A stretch of 34,567 nucleotides of DNA, taken from contig CAMWYR010000021.1 of the NCBI GenBank assembly GCA_947178505.1, forward strand, positions 1 to 34,567, given 5' to 3'. The position numbers and the translations under genes were made by a program. Shown here piece by piece: positions 8,019-16,794 of the stretch. Each line of letters opens with the position of its first letter. The first letter of the stretch is position 1. This stretch comes from an uncultured Muribaculaceae bacterium (lineage in GTDB: Bacteria > Bacteroidota > Bacteroidia > Bacteroidales > Muribaculaceae). A model generated the notes under the pieces. That model ran no database searches, was not told the DNA's origin, and was given only the letters and a program-made list of their open reading frames with translations.

Positions 8019-8741
8019 ATGAAGAACGATTTCAGAAATTACGCCGTGAATCATCTCGGCATGAGTTCAAACACGCTCGACTCCTATGCTCGGGCAATGG
8101 CAGCTTCGGGCGCCGCAAACGTGACAGCCCCCACTGCCGATTATATGAACCCCTATATCCTTGAGGAGCGTCAGCTCAACGTCACTCAGATGGACGTCTT
8201 CTCGCGCCTTATGATGGACCGTATCATCTTCCTTGGCACGCAGGTGTCTGACCAGAGCGCAAACATCATCCAGGCTCAGCTCCTCTATCTTGATTCGGTT
8301 GATCCCGATAAGGATATCAGTCTCTACATCAACTCTCCCGGTGGCTCCGTTTATGCCGGCCTTGGCATCTACGACACGATGCAGTACATCAACTCAGATG
8401 TCTCCACAATCTGCACCGGCATGGCGGCCTCGATGGCGGCAGTGCTCCTCGTTGCCGGCGAGAATGGCAAGCGTTTCGCGCTTCCGCATTCGCGCGTGAT
8501 GATCCATCAGCCGATGGGAGGAATCCAGGGTCAGGCCTCGGATATCGAGATCACGGCCCGTGAGATTCTCAAACTTAAGGAAGAGCTCTACAACATCATC
8601 TCCAGCCATTCAGGCCAGCCCTTCGACAAGGTTGAGGCTGATTCCGACCGCGACTACTGGATGACGGCAGCCGAGGCCAAGGAATATGGAATGATTGACA
8701 AGGTGCTCGTGAATCCCCGTAAAGAAGATAACAATGGCTAA
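8019..8741 (+). CDS. clpP: ATP-dependent Clp protease proteolytic subunit
   Basis: The serine peptidase of the ClpXP complex, cutting proteins fed by ClpX. Numbered from the ATG at 8019, the catalytic triad is Ser138 (GMAASMA), His163 ([10 protein letters not shown]) and Asp212 ([11 protein letters not shown]). The oxyanion-side motif INSPGGS is at 104-110. The frame is open upstream to 7926, but those 31 codons (arginine- and glycine-rich, no family similarity) lie in the leader. The 8019 start gives 240 residues, near the family norm with a modest N-terminal extension before the conserved YILEERQ segment. Its last 8 bp overlap clpX, so the two are translated from one message. The N-terminal 40 residues could be a propeptide. 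Confidence 0.95.
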   Translation: MKNDFRNYAVNHLGMSSNTLDSYARAMAASGAANVTAPTADYMNPYILEERQLNVTQMDVFSRLMMDRIIFLGTQVSDQSANIIQAQLLYLDSVDPDKDISLYINSPGGSVYAGLGIYDTMQYINSDVSTICTGMAASMAAVLLVAGENGKRFALPHSRVMIHQPMGGIQGQASDIEITAREILKLKEELYNIISSHSGQPFDKVEADSDRDYWMTAAEAKEYGMIDKVLVNPRKEDNNG

Positions 8742-9993
8742 AAAACAGAATTCGGGAGGGGCACGCTGCGTGATGTGCGGGCGCGTCGAGACTCCCGATA
8801 ATCCGGTCGTGTCGGTCTACGACGAACTCATGATCTGCAATGAGTGTATAGACTTCATCGACCAGCAGCGCGAGGCCGACCGCCAGGCGCGCCGGAATGC
8901 CGCCAATCCCGACAAGGGGGGCAAGTCAATCCCCACTCCGAAGAAGATTCATGAATTTCTCGATCAGTACGTGATCGGTCAGGAGGAGGCTAAGAAATAT
9001 CTTTCCGTAGCCGTCTATAATCATTATAAGCGCATCAATCAGCAGAAGGCTGATGATCAGGATGATGTGGATATCGAGAAGTCGAACATCATCATGGTGG
9101 GCCCGACAGGTACGGGCAAGACCCTTCTTGCCAAGTCGATAGCGCGTCTGCTCGACGTGCCTTTCACGATAGTCGACGCTACGGTGCTCACCGAGGCCGG
9201 CTATGTGGGCGAGGATATCGAATCGCTCCTCACGCGTCTGCTCCAGGCCTGCGACTACGATGTAGAGCGTGCGGAGCGCGGCATCGTCTTCATCGATGAA
9301 ATTGATAAGATCGCCCGCAAGAGCGATAACCCATCGATTACGCGCGATGTAAGCGGTGAAGGCGTGCAGCAGGGTCTTCTCAAGCTTCTGGAGGGTAGCA
9401 CCGTGCTCGTGCCGCCTAACGGTGGCCGCAAGCATCCGGAGCAGAAGCTTATCGCCGTCGATACGAAGAATATACTCTTCATCTGCGGCGGTGCGTTCGA
9501 CGGAATCGAACGCAAGATCGCGTCGCGTCTCAACACTCACATGGTCGGATACGGCCACGATGAGAAGAGCCGTAAGCGTCAGCGCGAGAACCTCATGCGC
9601 TACGTGCTTCCGCAAGACCTAAAGTCGTTCGGCCTGATTCCCGAGATCATCGGGCGCCTTCCGGTGCTCACCAGCCTTGATCCCCTCGACAGGGCTGCGC
9701 TCCGCCGGATACTTACCGAACCCAAGAATGCGATTATCCGTCAGTATAAGAAAATGATGGAAATCGACGGCAAGGAACTTATCTTCACCGAAGATGCTCT
9801 TGATCTTATTGTAGATAAGGCAATTGAGTATAAACTCGGTGCCCGCGGACTCCGCTCGATAGTTGAGACCGTGATGGTGGATGCAATGTATGAGGCTCCC
9901 TCTTCTGAGGAGAAGACTTTCACGGTTGATGCCGATTACGTGGCACGCCAGCTCGAGAAGGCTCATTTTGAAAAAATGGAAATGAAGGAATAA
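8734..9993 (+). CDS. clpX: ClpX, AAA+ unfoldase of the ClpXP protease
   Basis: A hexameric ATPase that recognises, unfolds and threads substrates into ClpP. The N-terminal zinc-binding domain has Cys12, Cys15, Cys35 and Cys38 (two CxxC pairs). Walker A is GPTGTGKT at residues 123-130, and Walker B is [12 protein letters not shown]. The pore loop motif GYVGED is present, and the C-terminal AAA small domain ends with the usual GARGLRS segment. At 419 residues the length is normal. The start overlaps the clpP stop by 8 bp, in a different frame. A very strong terminator follows, so clpP-clpX forms a closed unit. Confidence 0.97.
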   Translation: MAKKQNSGGARCVMCGRVETPDNPVVSVYDELMICNECIDFIDQQREADRQARRNAANPDKGGKSIPTPKKIHEFLDQYVIGQEEAKKYLSVAVYNHYKRINQQKADDQDDVDIEKSNIIMVGPTGTGKTLLAKSIARLLDVPFTIVDATVLTEAGYVGEDIESLLTRLLQACDYDVERAERGIVFIDEIDKIARKSDNPSITRDVSGEGVQQGLLKLLEGSTVLVPPNGGRKHPEQKLIAVDTKNILFICGGAFDGIERKIASRLNTHMVGYGHDEKSRKRQRENLMRYVLPQDLKSFGLIPEIIGRLPVLTSLDPLDRAALRRILTEPKNAIIRQYKKMMEIDGKELIFTEDALDLIVDKAIEYKLGARGLRSIVETVMVDAMYEAPSSEEKTFTVDADYVARQLEKAHFEKMEMKE

Positions 9994-10012
9994 GATCCTC
10001 CGCTCAGTATAG

Positions 10013-10060
10013 AATCAGGGAGAATATATCGGAAATCCGGTAGATTCTCCCTGATTTTTT
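10013..10060 (+). terminator. Strong rho-independent terminator after clpX
   Basis: A 13-bp perfect inverted repeat pairs AATCAGGGAGAAT (10013-10025) with ATTCTCCCTGATT (10044-10056). It is followed by further T residues, and begins 20 bp after the clpX stop. Confidence 0.9.
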
Positions 10061-10069
10061 TCAAATTCT

Positions 10070-10102
10070 ATTGCTTTTCTTAAAAAATTGGTTTAATTTT
10101 GT
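10070..10102 (+). promoter_or_regulatory. Bacteroidetes-type promoter ahead of recQ
   Basis: ATTG at 10070-10073 is followed after 20 bp by TAATTTTGT at 10094-10102, matching TAnnTTTG. Transcription should start near 10109, about 40 nt before the ATG at 10149. This rules out the upstream in-frame start at 10071. Confidence 0.65.
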
Positions 10103-10148
10103 TTATGAAGACCTATCGGTTTTCATTCTACAAAATACTCCTCATACT

Positions 10149-12329
10149 ATGGCTGACAAATCACAAATCCTCGCTGCGCTCAAGACTCATTTCGGGTTTG
10201 AGGCATTCAAAGGCAATCAATTTGAAATCATCAGCAGTCTTCTCGACGGAAATGATGTCTTTGTGCTTATGCCCACGGGGGGAGGAAAATCACTCTGCTA
10301 CCAGCTCCCGGCGCTGATGTCGGAAGGCACGGCAGTGGTGGTCTCTCCGCTGATCGCCCTGATGAAGAATCAGGTGGATGCAGTGCGCAATTTTGAGGAG
10401 GAGGAGAAGGTGGCGCATTTCCTTAACTCATCTCTGAGTAAGGCGGCGATTGAGGAAGTGAAGAACGACGTGCGTTCAGGACGCACGAAACTTCTTTACG
10501 TGGCTCCGGAGTCGCTCGCCAAAGGGGAGAATGTGGAGTTCCTGAAGTCGATAAAGATTTCTTTCTTCGCCGTCGACGAGGCTCATTGCATCTCGGAGTG
10601 GGGGCATGATTTCCGGCCCGAGTACCGGAAGATCCGTCCGATGATCTCGGCCATAGGGGATTTCCCGGTTATCGCCCTTACTGCCACGGCCACGCCGAAG
10701 GTGCAGCGTGATATCCAACGCAATCTCGGCATCCCGGATGCCGAGGTGTTCCGTTCGAGCTTCAACCGAAAGAACCTTTATTATGAGGTGCGCCCGAAGA
10801 CAAAGGATGTCGATCGAGATATCATCCGGTTTATCAAGAATAATCCGGGCCAGTCGGGCATTATATATTGCCTCAGCCGCAAGAAAGTGGAGGAACTCGC
10901 CGAGACCCTGCGCATAAACGGCATCAAGTCGCTGCCCTACCATGCGGGCATGGATGTGCAGACCCGTTCGGCTAATCAGGACGCCTTCCTGAATGAGGAG
11001 ACCGACGTGATAGTGGCCACCATCGCATTCGGCATGGGCATCGACAAGCCCGACGTGCGCTACGTGATTCATTACGATATCCCCAAAAGCCTCGAAGGAT
11101 ACTATCAGGAGACCGGACGCGCGGGCCGCGACGGGGGTGTGGGCCGTTGTATAACGTTCTATTCCCGCAAAGATCTGCAGAAACTCGAGAAACTGATGCA
11201 GAGCAAGTCGGTGCAGGAACAGGAGATCGGGCGCCAGCTCCTTTATGAGACGGCCGATTATGCAGAGTCGTCGGTGTGCCGCCGCAAGATTCTTCTTCAC
11301 TATTTCGGAGAGAAATATGATGAGCCGAACTGCGGCTGCTGCGACAACTGCGTCAATCCGCGCGAACGGACCGAATCCGGTGAAGAGGCTGCCGAGGTGC
11401 TGAGGATAATTAAGTCGTCGGGCGAGAGATTCCGCGCTGACTATATGGTGAATATCCTCATCGGCCGTGCTACCGATGAGATACGCAACGGCGGCTACGA
11501 TCGCCTTGAGGGCTTCGGCGTGCTTTCCGACATGGAGGATAAGAAAGTGACGATGCTGTTGCGTCAGCTTTTCATCGCAGGTTATATTTCCAAAGACCTG
11601 GACAACTACGGCGTGCTGAAGGTGACGCCGGAAGGAGAGGCATTTATGAATAATCCCGGTTCGTTTGAGCTCGTGCAGGATATTGATTATTCCGACACGG
11701 CGCTTGAGGCAGGAAGTCCTGAGGTGGCGTCGGGCGCACTTGATCCTGCTCTCTTCCGTATGCTCGCCGGGCTTCGCAAGGATCTCGCACGCAAGAGGGG
11801 AATCGCTCCTTATCTCGTCTTTATGGATCCCTCCCTGGAGGCGATGGCCACGAGCTATCCGATCACGTTGGATGAACTCCTCTCTGTGCCCGGAGTCGGC
11901 GCGGGAAAGGCCGCGAAGTATGGCAAGGAATTCATCGAGCTCATATCGCGCTATGTCAAGGAAAATGAGATTGAGCGCCCCGATGATGTGCGCGTCAAGC
12001 TGATAGCCAAGAAGGGGAGTCCGAAAATCTCCATTATCCAGGCGATCGACCGTAGGATCGACCTTGAGGAAGTGTGCGACAGTCTGGGTCTGGACTTCGA
12101 GGAATTCGTGAGTGAACTCGAATCGATTGTGGAGGCCGGCACGAAGATCGATATCGAATATTATATCAGGGACATATTCGAGGATGATCAAATAGAGGAA
12201 ATCTGCGACTGGCTGCGCAAGAGCGAAGACGGCGATGTGGAGCAGGCAATACAGGCTTTCGGCGCAGATTACGATGAGGAGGATATCCGACTCATAAGAG
12301 TGATGTTTATCTCAAAATACGGCAATTGA
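10149..12329 (+). CDS. recQ: ATP-dependent DNA helicase RecQ
   Basis: A 3'-5' superfamily 2 DNA helicase acting in recombination and repair of stalled forks. From the ATG at 10149 (726 residues), Walker A is MPTGGGKS at 41-48 and the DEAH box is at 143-146, followed by the RecQ aromatic-rich loop (WGHDFRPEY). Helicase motif VI is QETGRAGRDG at 320-329. The zinc site is Cys377, Cys395, Cys398 and Cys401. A winged-helix RQC domain follows, then an HRDC domain at about 535-610 (ITLDELLSVPGVGAGKAAKYG). A C-terminal extension of about 100 acidic, helical residues lies beyond HRDC. The frame is open 26 codons further upstream, but that stretch contains the promoter. Confidence 0.96.
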   Translation: MADKSQILAALKTHFGFEAFKGNQFEIISSLLDGNDVFVLMPTGGGKSLCYQLPALMSEGTAVVVSPLIALMKNQVDAVRNFEEEEKVAHFLNSSLSKAAIEEVKNDVRSGRTKLLYVAPESLAKGENVEFLKSIKISFFAVDEAHCISEWGHDFRPEYRKIRPMISAIGDFPVIALTATATPKVQRDIQRNLGIPDAEVFRSSFNRKNLYYEVRPKTKDVDRDIIRFIKNNPGQSGIIYCLSRKKVEELAETLRINGIKSLPYHAGMDVQTRSANQDAFLNEETDVIVATIAFGMGIDKPDVRYVIHYDIPKSLEGYYQETGRAGRDGGVGRCITFYSRKDLQKLEKLMQSKSVQEQEIGRQLLYETADYAESSVCRRKILLHYFGEKYDEPNCGCCDNCVNPRERTESGEEAAEVLRIIKSSGERFRADYMVNILIGRATDEIRNGGYDRLEGFGVLSDMEDKKVTMLLRQLFIAGYISKDLDNYGVLKVTPEGEAFMNNPGSFELVQDIDYSDTALEAGSPEVASGALDPALFRMLAGLRKDLARKRGIAPYLVFMDPSLEAMATSYPITLDELLSVPGVGAGKAAKYGKEFIELISRYVKENEIERPDDVRVKLIAKKGSPKISIIQAIDRRIDLEEVCDSLGLDFEEFVSELESIVEAGTKIDIEYYIRDIFEDDQIEEICDWLRKSEDGDVEQAIQAFGADYDEEDIRLIRVMFISKYGN

Positions 12330-12408
12330 AAAAAGCAGAACGGAGTCACACAACAATTTTTGTTTTTTTCGTGCGTTAAGAGAATTAGAACTATACCCTA
12401 AAAAAAGG

Positions 12409-14349
12409 ATGAAGAAACTAACTGCCGCCGGCCTCGGTGTGTGCGCTTTCGCACTTGCATTCGCCGCAAAGGATCCGGTGATTATGAAAGTAAATGGAGA
12501 GGATGTGTCCAAATCTGAATTCGAATACCTCTTCAATAAAAATAGTCAGCAACAGATAAATCCGCAGAGTCTTGACGAATATGTGGAGATGTTCAAACTC
12601 TATAAGATGAAGGTGGCTGATGCGCGCGCTGAAGGCATCGACACCACTGCCGCATTCCTGAAGGAGGCTGAGCAGTACCGTCATGAGCTTGCAGCGCCCT
12701 ATATGGTGGATTCAGTGCTTCTCAACCGTCTCGTCGATGAGGCCTACGATCGCTCTCAGGAGGAAGTGGAGGCATATCATATCATGCTCTTCAAGACGCG
12801 TAGCCAGGAGCAGAACAGAGCGCTCCGTCAGCGTGCCGACAGCCTTCTGCAGGCTCTTAGGAACGGCGCTGATTTCGCGACTCTCGCAGAGAAATATTCG
12901 CAGGACCGCGGAAGCAACGCGCGTGGCGGCCGCATGGGCTGGGTTGTGGCCGGCACATATCCGGTGAGCTTCGAGATCGAGGCATGGAAACTTCCCTTAG
13001 ACCGAATTTCAGATGAAGTCGTGGAGAGCCCCGTGGGTTATCATATCCTCAAGGGTGGTCACCACCGTCCTGCCCGCGGAAAGGTGCGCGCAAGCCATAT
13101 CCTTAAGCTTACGCAGGCCAAGTCGCCAGCATCGCAGGCTATCGCCCGCCGTGAGATCGACAGCCTCCTTCTCGAAGTGAAGGCTCATCCGGAAGCGTTT
13201 GCAAAGATTGCTGCCGAGAATAGCGAAGACCGTCAGTCGGCCCGTCAGGGGGGTGCACTCCCGCCGTTCGGAGCCGGTGAGATGGTGGAGCCCTTTGACT
13301 CCGCTGCATTCTCGCTGATGCCGGGCCAGATCAGCGATGTTGTCGTGTCGCCTTTCGGCTATCATATCATCAAGGTCGATGGAAAGACGCCCGTGCCTTC
13401 GCGTGAGGAAATCAAGCCCCTCCAGCTTCAGCGCATGGTGTCTCCCCAGGATCCCCGCGCGAAGCTCATCGCAAGGTCAAAGCTCGATCGTCTCGCCAAG
13501 AAGCATAAGGGTGCGCTTAATGATAAGACAATCAGTGAACTCCGCGCTGCTGCGCTTGCTAATGGTGTTGATTCCGCATTCCTTGCCGATTGGACCACGA
13601 TGCCCAAGGCCGGTATGACGGTTGCTTCCGTGGGTAAGAAAACGCGCAATGTGGCCGATCTTCTCGCTGATGCAGGCAATCAGTCAATCCCGGCTTCTGA
13701 AGAGGCTGCCGACTTCATCGACAGAAAGGCAGATGTCCTTCTTCTAAGCATGCTTACCGACGCCGAGGAGGAAGATCTCCTGAAGACTCAGCCTGAATAT
13801 CGCAATCTTCTCAAGGAGTATGTGGATGGTTCGCTTCTTTATGAAGTGAGCGTACGCAAGGTCTGGGATAAGGCTGCAAGAGACACGGAGGGTCTCAATC
13901 GCTTCTTTGAGGCTAATCGCGACAACTACCGCTGGACCGAACCTCACGCGAAGGGCATTCTCGTGCAGGCTTCCAATGATTCAGTGGCTGCCGCCATCCG
14001 CGACCGCGCTGTGTCAATTCCCGACGCCGAGCTCGCTTCGACTCTTCGTAAGGAGTTCAAGGGAGAGGCGCAGTTTGACAAGGTGCTTGTGGCGAAGGGT
14101 TCCAATTCTACGGTAGACTATCTGATGTTCGGCGGCGCTCCCGTGAATCCCTCCAACACTAAGTATAGCGTCGTGTTCATGCTTAATCCCCGTGTTATCA
14201 TGGAACCCGAGGATGTGAACGACGTAAAGGGTATGGTGACGAGTGATTATCAGAACGAGTATCAGGAGGCATGGGAAAATGAACTCCGTTCGAAATATCC
14301 TGTCGTTGTCGACGAGAAGGTGCTCCGTCAGGTAAAGACAAAGAAATGA
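12409..14349 (+). CDS. Periplasmic peptidyl-prolyl isomerase with two parvulin domains
   Basis: A 646-residue exported folding factor of the SurA/PpiC type. The signal peptide covers residues 1 to about 20 (LTAAGLGVCAFALAFAA). An N-terminal helical chaperone part (residues 25-115) opens with a VNGEDVSKSEF segment typical of SurA-like proteins. Two parvulin domains follow, at about 123-216 (YHIMLFKT to GYHILKGG) and 225-325 (VRASHILKL to GYHIIKVDG). A long C-terminal region (330-646) has no recognised fold. It probably helps outer-membrane proteins fold in the periplasm. It starts 79 bp after recQ and is followed by a lipoprotein and SurA, giving three related folding genes in a row. Confidence 0.92.
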   Translation: MKKLTAAGLGVCAFALAFAAKDPVIMKVNGEDVSKSEFEYLFNKNSQQQINPQSLDEYVEMFKLYKMKVADARAEGIDTTAAFLKEAEQYRHELAAPYMVDSVLLNRLVDEAYDRSQEEVEAYHIMLFKTRSQEQNRALRQRADSLLQALRNGADFATLAEKYSQDRGSNARGGRMGWVVAGTYPVSFEIEAWKLPLDRISDEVVESPVGYHILKGGHHRPARGKVRASHILKLTQAKSPASQAIARREIDSLLLEVKAHPEAFAKIAAENSEDRQSARQGGALPPFGAGEMVEPFDSAAFSLMPGQISDVVVSPFGYHIIKVDGKTPVPSREEIKPLQLQRMVSPQDPRAKLIARSKLDRLAKKHKGALNDKTISELRAAALANGVDSAFLADWTTMPKAGMTVASVGKKTRNVADLLADAGNQSIPASEEAADFIDRKADVLLLSMLTDAEEEDLLKTQPEYRNLLKEYVDGSLLYEVSVRKVWDKAARDTEGLNRFFEANRDNYRWTEPHAKGILVQASNDSVAAAIRDRAVSIPDAELASTLRKEFKGEAQFDKVLVAKGSNSTVDYLMFGGAPVNPSNTKYSVVFMLNPRVIMEPEDVNDVKGMVTSDYQNEYQEAWENELRSKYPVVVDEKVLRQVKTKK

Positions 14350-14394
14350 TAGAGAAAAATCCGGATTCCCGGAGTAGATGAATAAGAACTGATC

Positions 14395-14430
14395 AACGGA
14401 TTTCGGGCCTATGTGTGCCCGGAATCCGTT
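14395..14430 (+). other. Long stem-loop between two periplasmic folding genes
   Basis: AACGGATTTCGGGC (14395-14408) pairs with GCCCGGAATCCGTT (14417-14430): 14 bp with one G-U pair and an 8-nt loop. No T tract follows. It lies 12 bp before the chosen start of the next gene and so sits in its leader. It may be an mRNA processing or stability element, or a weak terminator. Confidence 0.6.
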
Positions 14431-14442
14431 AGCCGTAGAGAT

Positions 14443-15339
14443 ATGCGCCATTCTATGATATTGTTGAGGATTGCTGCCGTGGTGGCAGTCGTGGCTGGAG
14501 CACTCTCTTGCTCGGGACCCGATCAGGCCCCGGCCGATGAGAATGAGGAGCTCGTGGCTTTCGGCGACTCGGCGTTGCGGCTCCGCGATGTCATATCCCG
14601 CATTCCGGCGGGTCTTGATCCTGTCGACAGCCTCGCGATGTTCGGTAATCTTGTCGATGAATGGGTGCGCCAGATGGCTCTGGCTGATTTCGCTCAGAAG
14701 AATCTTACAGATTACGACCGCATCGAGCGCATGGTCGACGCATATCGTACCAACCTTATCGTCTCCTCTTATCTCCAGTCGATGGCCGAGCAGTCGCAGT
14801 CGGTGATTGAGGAGACCAGGATAAAGAATTATTTCGAGGTCAACAAGGAGAATATGGTGCTCGAGGAGCCCATCGTGAAGGGGGCATTCCTGAAGGTGAA
14901 CGAGAGCGATGAATCACTCGACAGATTGCGTCAGTGGATGAGCGAATTCAGCGACAGGAGTATCGACAGAATCGAGGAAGCCGGACTGCGACACGCCTCG
15001 AACTATCAGTATTTCAAGGATCAGTGGGTGCCCTGGAGTGAGATCGCGCAACAGATTCCTTACCGCTTCTTCGATGCTGATGCGTTCGTGAAGAGTCAGA
15101 ATAATTTCGAGACTGCCGACGGCGGATCGGTCTATCTGCTCCACATCTCCGACTACCGGCTGTCGGGCAGCATAATGCCCTACGAGTATGCTCGTCAGGT
15201 GATCAGCGAGATTCTTGAGAGCGGCGACATAACATCGCGCACGGAGCGCCTGATTTCAGATATCTACCGCAGGCAGATCGACGAGGGACTGCTGCGCCCC
15301 GGTCTGTACGACCCGGTCGCGCGCAGGCCTCTCAGATGA
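14443..15339 (+). CDS. Lipoprotein related to SurA-type folding factors, no intact parvulin domain
   Basis: A 298-residue predicted lipoprotein. A basic start and hydrophobic core lead to GALSC, with Cys23 the lipidated residue, then an acidic linker. The body is helical with a SurA-like chaperone layout (ISRIPAGLDPVDSLAMFGNLVDEWVRQMAL). The zone where a parvulin domain would sit (residues 135-245) lacks the GYHI and ASHIL motifs. I chose the ATG at 14443 because an in-frame ATG at 14413 lies inside a stable hairpin, and 14443 gives a proper signal peptide with two arginines. It lies between two SurA-like genes and is likely part of the same outer-membrane protein assembly pathway. The function is inferred from position and weak resemblance. 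Confidence 0.8.
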   Translation: MRHSMILLRIAAVVAVVAGALSCSGPDQAPADENEELVAFGDSALRLRDVISRIPAGLDPVDSLAMFGNLVDEWVRQMALADFAQKNLTDYDRIERMVDAYRTNLIVSSYLQSMAEQSQSVIEETRIKNYFEVNKENMVLEEPIVKGAFLKVNESDESLDRLRQWMSEFSDRSIDRIEEAGLRHASNYQYFKDQWVPWSEIAQQIPYRFFDADAFVKSQNNFETADGGSVYLLHISDYRLSGSIMPYEYARQVISEILESGDITSRTERLISDIYRRQIDEGLLRPGLYDPVARRPLR

Positions 15340-15400
15340 ATCATGGGGCTTTTCTCTTTAAATCAACAGAATAATTAAGACGAATTAAAATATAATAATA

Positions 15401-16765
15401 GTGAAAATCCGCAGACATATCATACCGATGTCGTTGCTGGCCGCAATATGTGCGGTGGCGGCTCCGATTAAGAAGAACGTTGCCGATGAGGTGGCCTGGA
15501 TTGTAGGCGATGAGCCGATCTTCCGCTCTGAGATTGAGGAGAACTATCTGCAGGCCCGTCAGGAGAATGCAAATATAGCGGGCGACCCCTATTGCGTCAT
15601 TCCCGAGCGCCTCGCCGTAGAGAAGCTTTATCTTCATCAGGCGAAGCTTGACACGATCACTGCGCCCGAGTCGCAGGTAGCAGCCGGCGTGGATAAGCGT
15701 CTGAACTATTTTATCGCCAATCTCGGCTCTAAGGAGAAGGTGGAGGAATATTTCCGCAAGCCTATCCCGCAGCTTCGCGAACAGATGATGGAACTGATGC
15801 GCACGAATTATATCGTGGAGCAGGTGCAGCATAATCTTGTGAAGGATGTCAAGGCAACTCCCAAGGATGTGCGCAAGTATTTTTCCGAGCTTCCTGCCGA
15901 CAGTATTCCCTACGTGCCGATGCAGGTGGAGGCGCAGATCATCCAGATAAATCCGCGCATTCCGGATCAGGAGATTGAGGATGTAAAGGCGCGTCTTCGC
16001 GATTATGCCGACCGCGTCAACCGCGGAGAGATCCCCTTCTCCACGCTGGCGATCATGTATTCGGAAGATGGATCGTCGGTTCAGGGCGGCGAACTCGGTT
16101 TCCATGGGCGTGCCGACTGGGTGCCCGAATTCTCGCAGGTAGCTTTCAATCTCAGCGACCCCGACAGGGTGTCGCGCGTGGTGGAGACGGAATATGGTTA
16201 TCATATCATCCAGCTTATCGAGAAGCGTGGTGAACAGGTCAACGTCCGTCATATCCTTCTGACCCCTAAAGTCAATTCCAAGGATCTTTCCGACGGGGTC
16301 GTGAAGCTCGACTCCCTGCGTAAGGAAATCGTAGCAGGCAAATTCACGTTTGAGGATGCCGCTCAGCTCGTCTCTCAGGATAAGAACACGCGCAACAACC
16401 GGGGCGTGATGATAAATCAGCAGAACGGTACGAACCGCTTTGAGATGCAGGATCTGCCCCCGGAGGTGGCCCGCAAGATTGAACTTATGCAACCCGGTGA
16501 TATCTCCGAAGCCTTCATCATGAAAGACCGGAGCCGCAACCGCGACGTAATCGCTATCGTGAAGCTCACAGAGCGCATTGCAGGCCATCCGGCCAACCTT
16601 TCCGACGACTACAATATGGTGAAGGGGATGTATGAGAACCATATGCGCGGAAAGATTCTCACCGACTGGATAGAAAATAAAATCAAGGATACCTACACGC
16701 GCATCGCCGAGGGGTGGGATGGCTGCGACTTCCAGTATAAGGGCTGGAATTCGGCTGCCCGATAA
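15401..16765 (+). CDS. surA: SurA-type periplasmic chaperone and peptidyl-prolyl isomerase
   Basis: A 454-residue periplasmic chaperone for outer-membrane proteins. It starts with GTG at 15401. The only early ATG (15428) would remove the basic residues KIRRH from the signal peptide, so GTG is preferred. The signal peptide is followed by a SurA N-terminal domain (DEVAWIVGDEPIFRSEIEENYL) and two parvulin domains, at about 170-270 (ending EYGYHIIQLIEKRG) and 278-385 (starting VNVRHILLTPK). Domain order and length match SurA of Bacteroidetes. It lies 61 bp after the related lipoprotein gene and 29 bp before an OstA-like gene, so outer-membrane assembly functions are grouped. Confidence 0.93.
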   Translation: MKIRRHIIPMSLLAAICAVAAPIKKNVADEVAWIVGDEPIFRSEIEENYLQARQENANIAGDPYCVIPERLAVEKLYLHQAKLDTITAPESQVAAGVDKRLNYFIANLGSKEKVEEYFRKPIPQLREQMMELMRTNYIVEQVQHNLVKDVKATPKDVRKYFSELPADSIPYVPMQVEAQIIQINPRIPDQEIEDVKARLRDYADRVNRGEIPFSTLAIMYSEDGSSVQGGELGFHGRADWVPEFSQVAFNLSDPDRVSRVVETEYGYHIIQLIEKRGEQVNVRHILLTPKVNSKDLSDGVVKLDSLRKEIVAGKFTFEDAAQLVSQDKNTRNNRGVMINQQNGTNRFEMQDLPPEVARKIELMQPGDISEAFIMKDRSRNRDVIAIVKLTERIAGHPANLSDDYNMVKGMYENHMRGKILTDWIENKIKDTYTRIAEGWDGCDFQYKGWNSAAR

Positions 16766-16794
16766 GCTTAATTCCCGTTAAAGAGAAACAGAAT

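Noticed and set aside
10071..10148. A 26-codon N-terminal extension of recQ
   Set aside because: The promoter lies inside it, and RecQ homology begins after the ATG at 10149.
10476..12191. A 571-codon open frame antisense to recQ
   Set aside because: It mirrors the codon bias of recQ, has no recognisable domain and lies wholly within a confidently assigned gene.
15341..16642. A 433-codon open frame antisense to surA
   Set aside because: Histidine- and leucine-rich shadow of the opposite strand, with no motif and no promoter of the local type.
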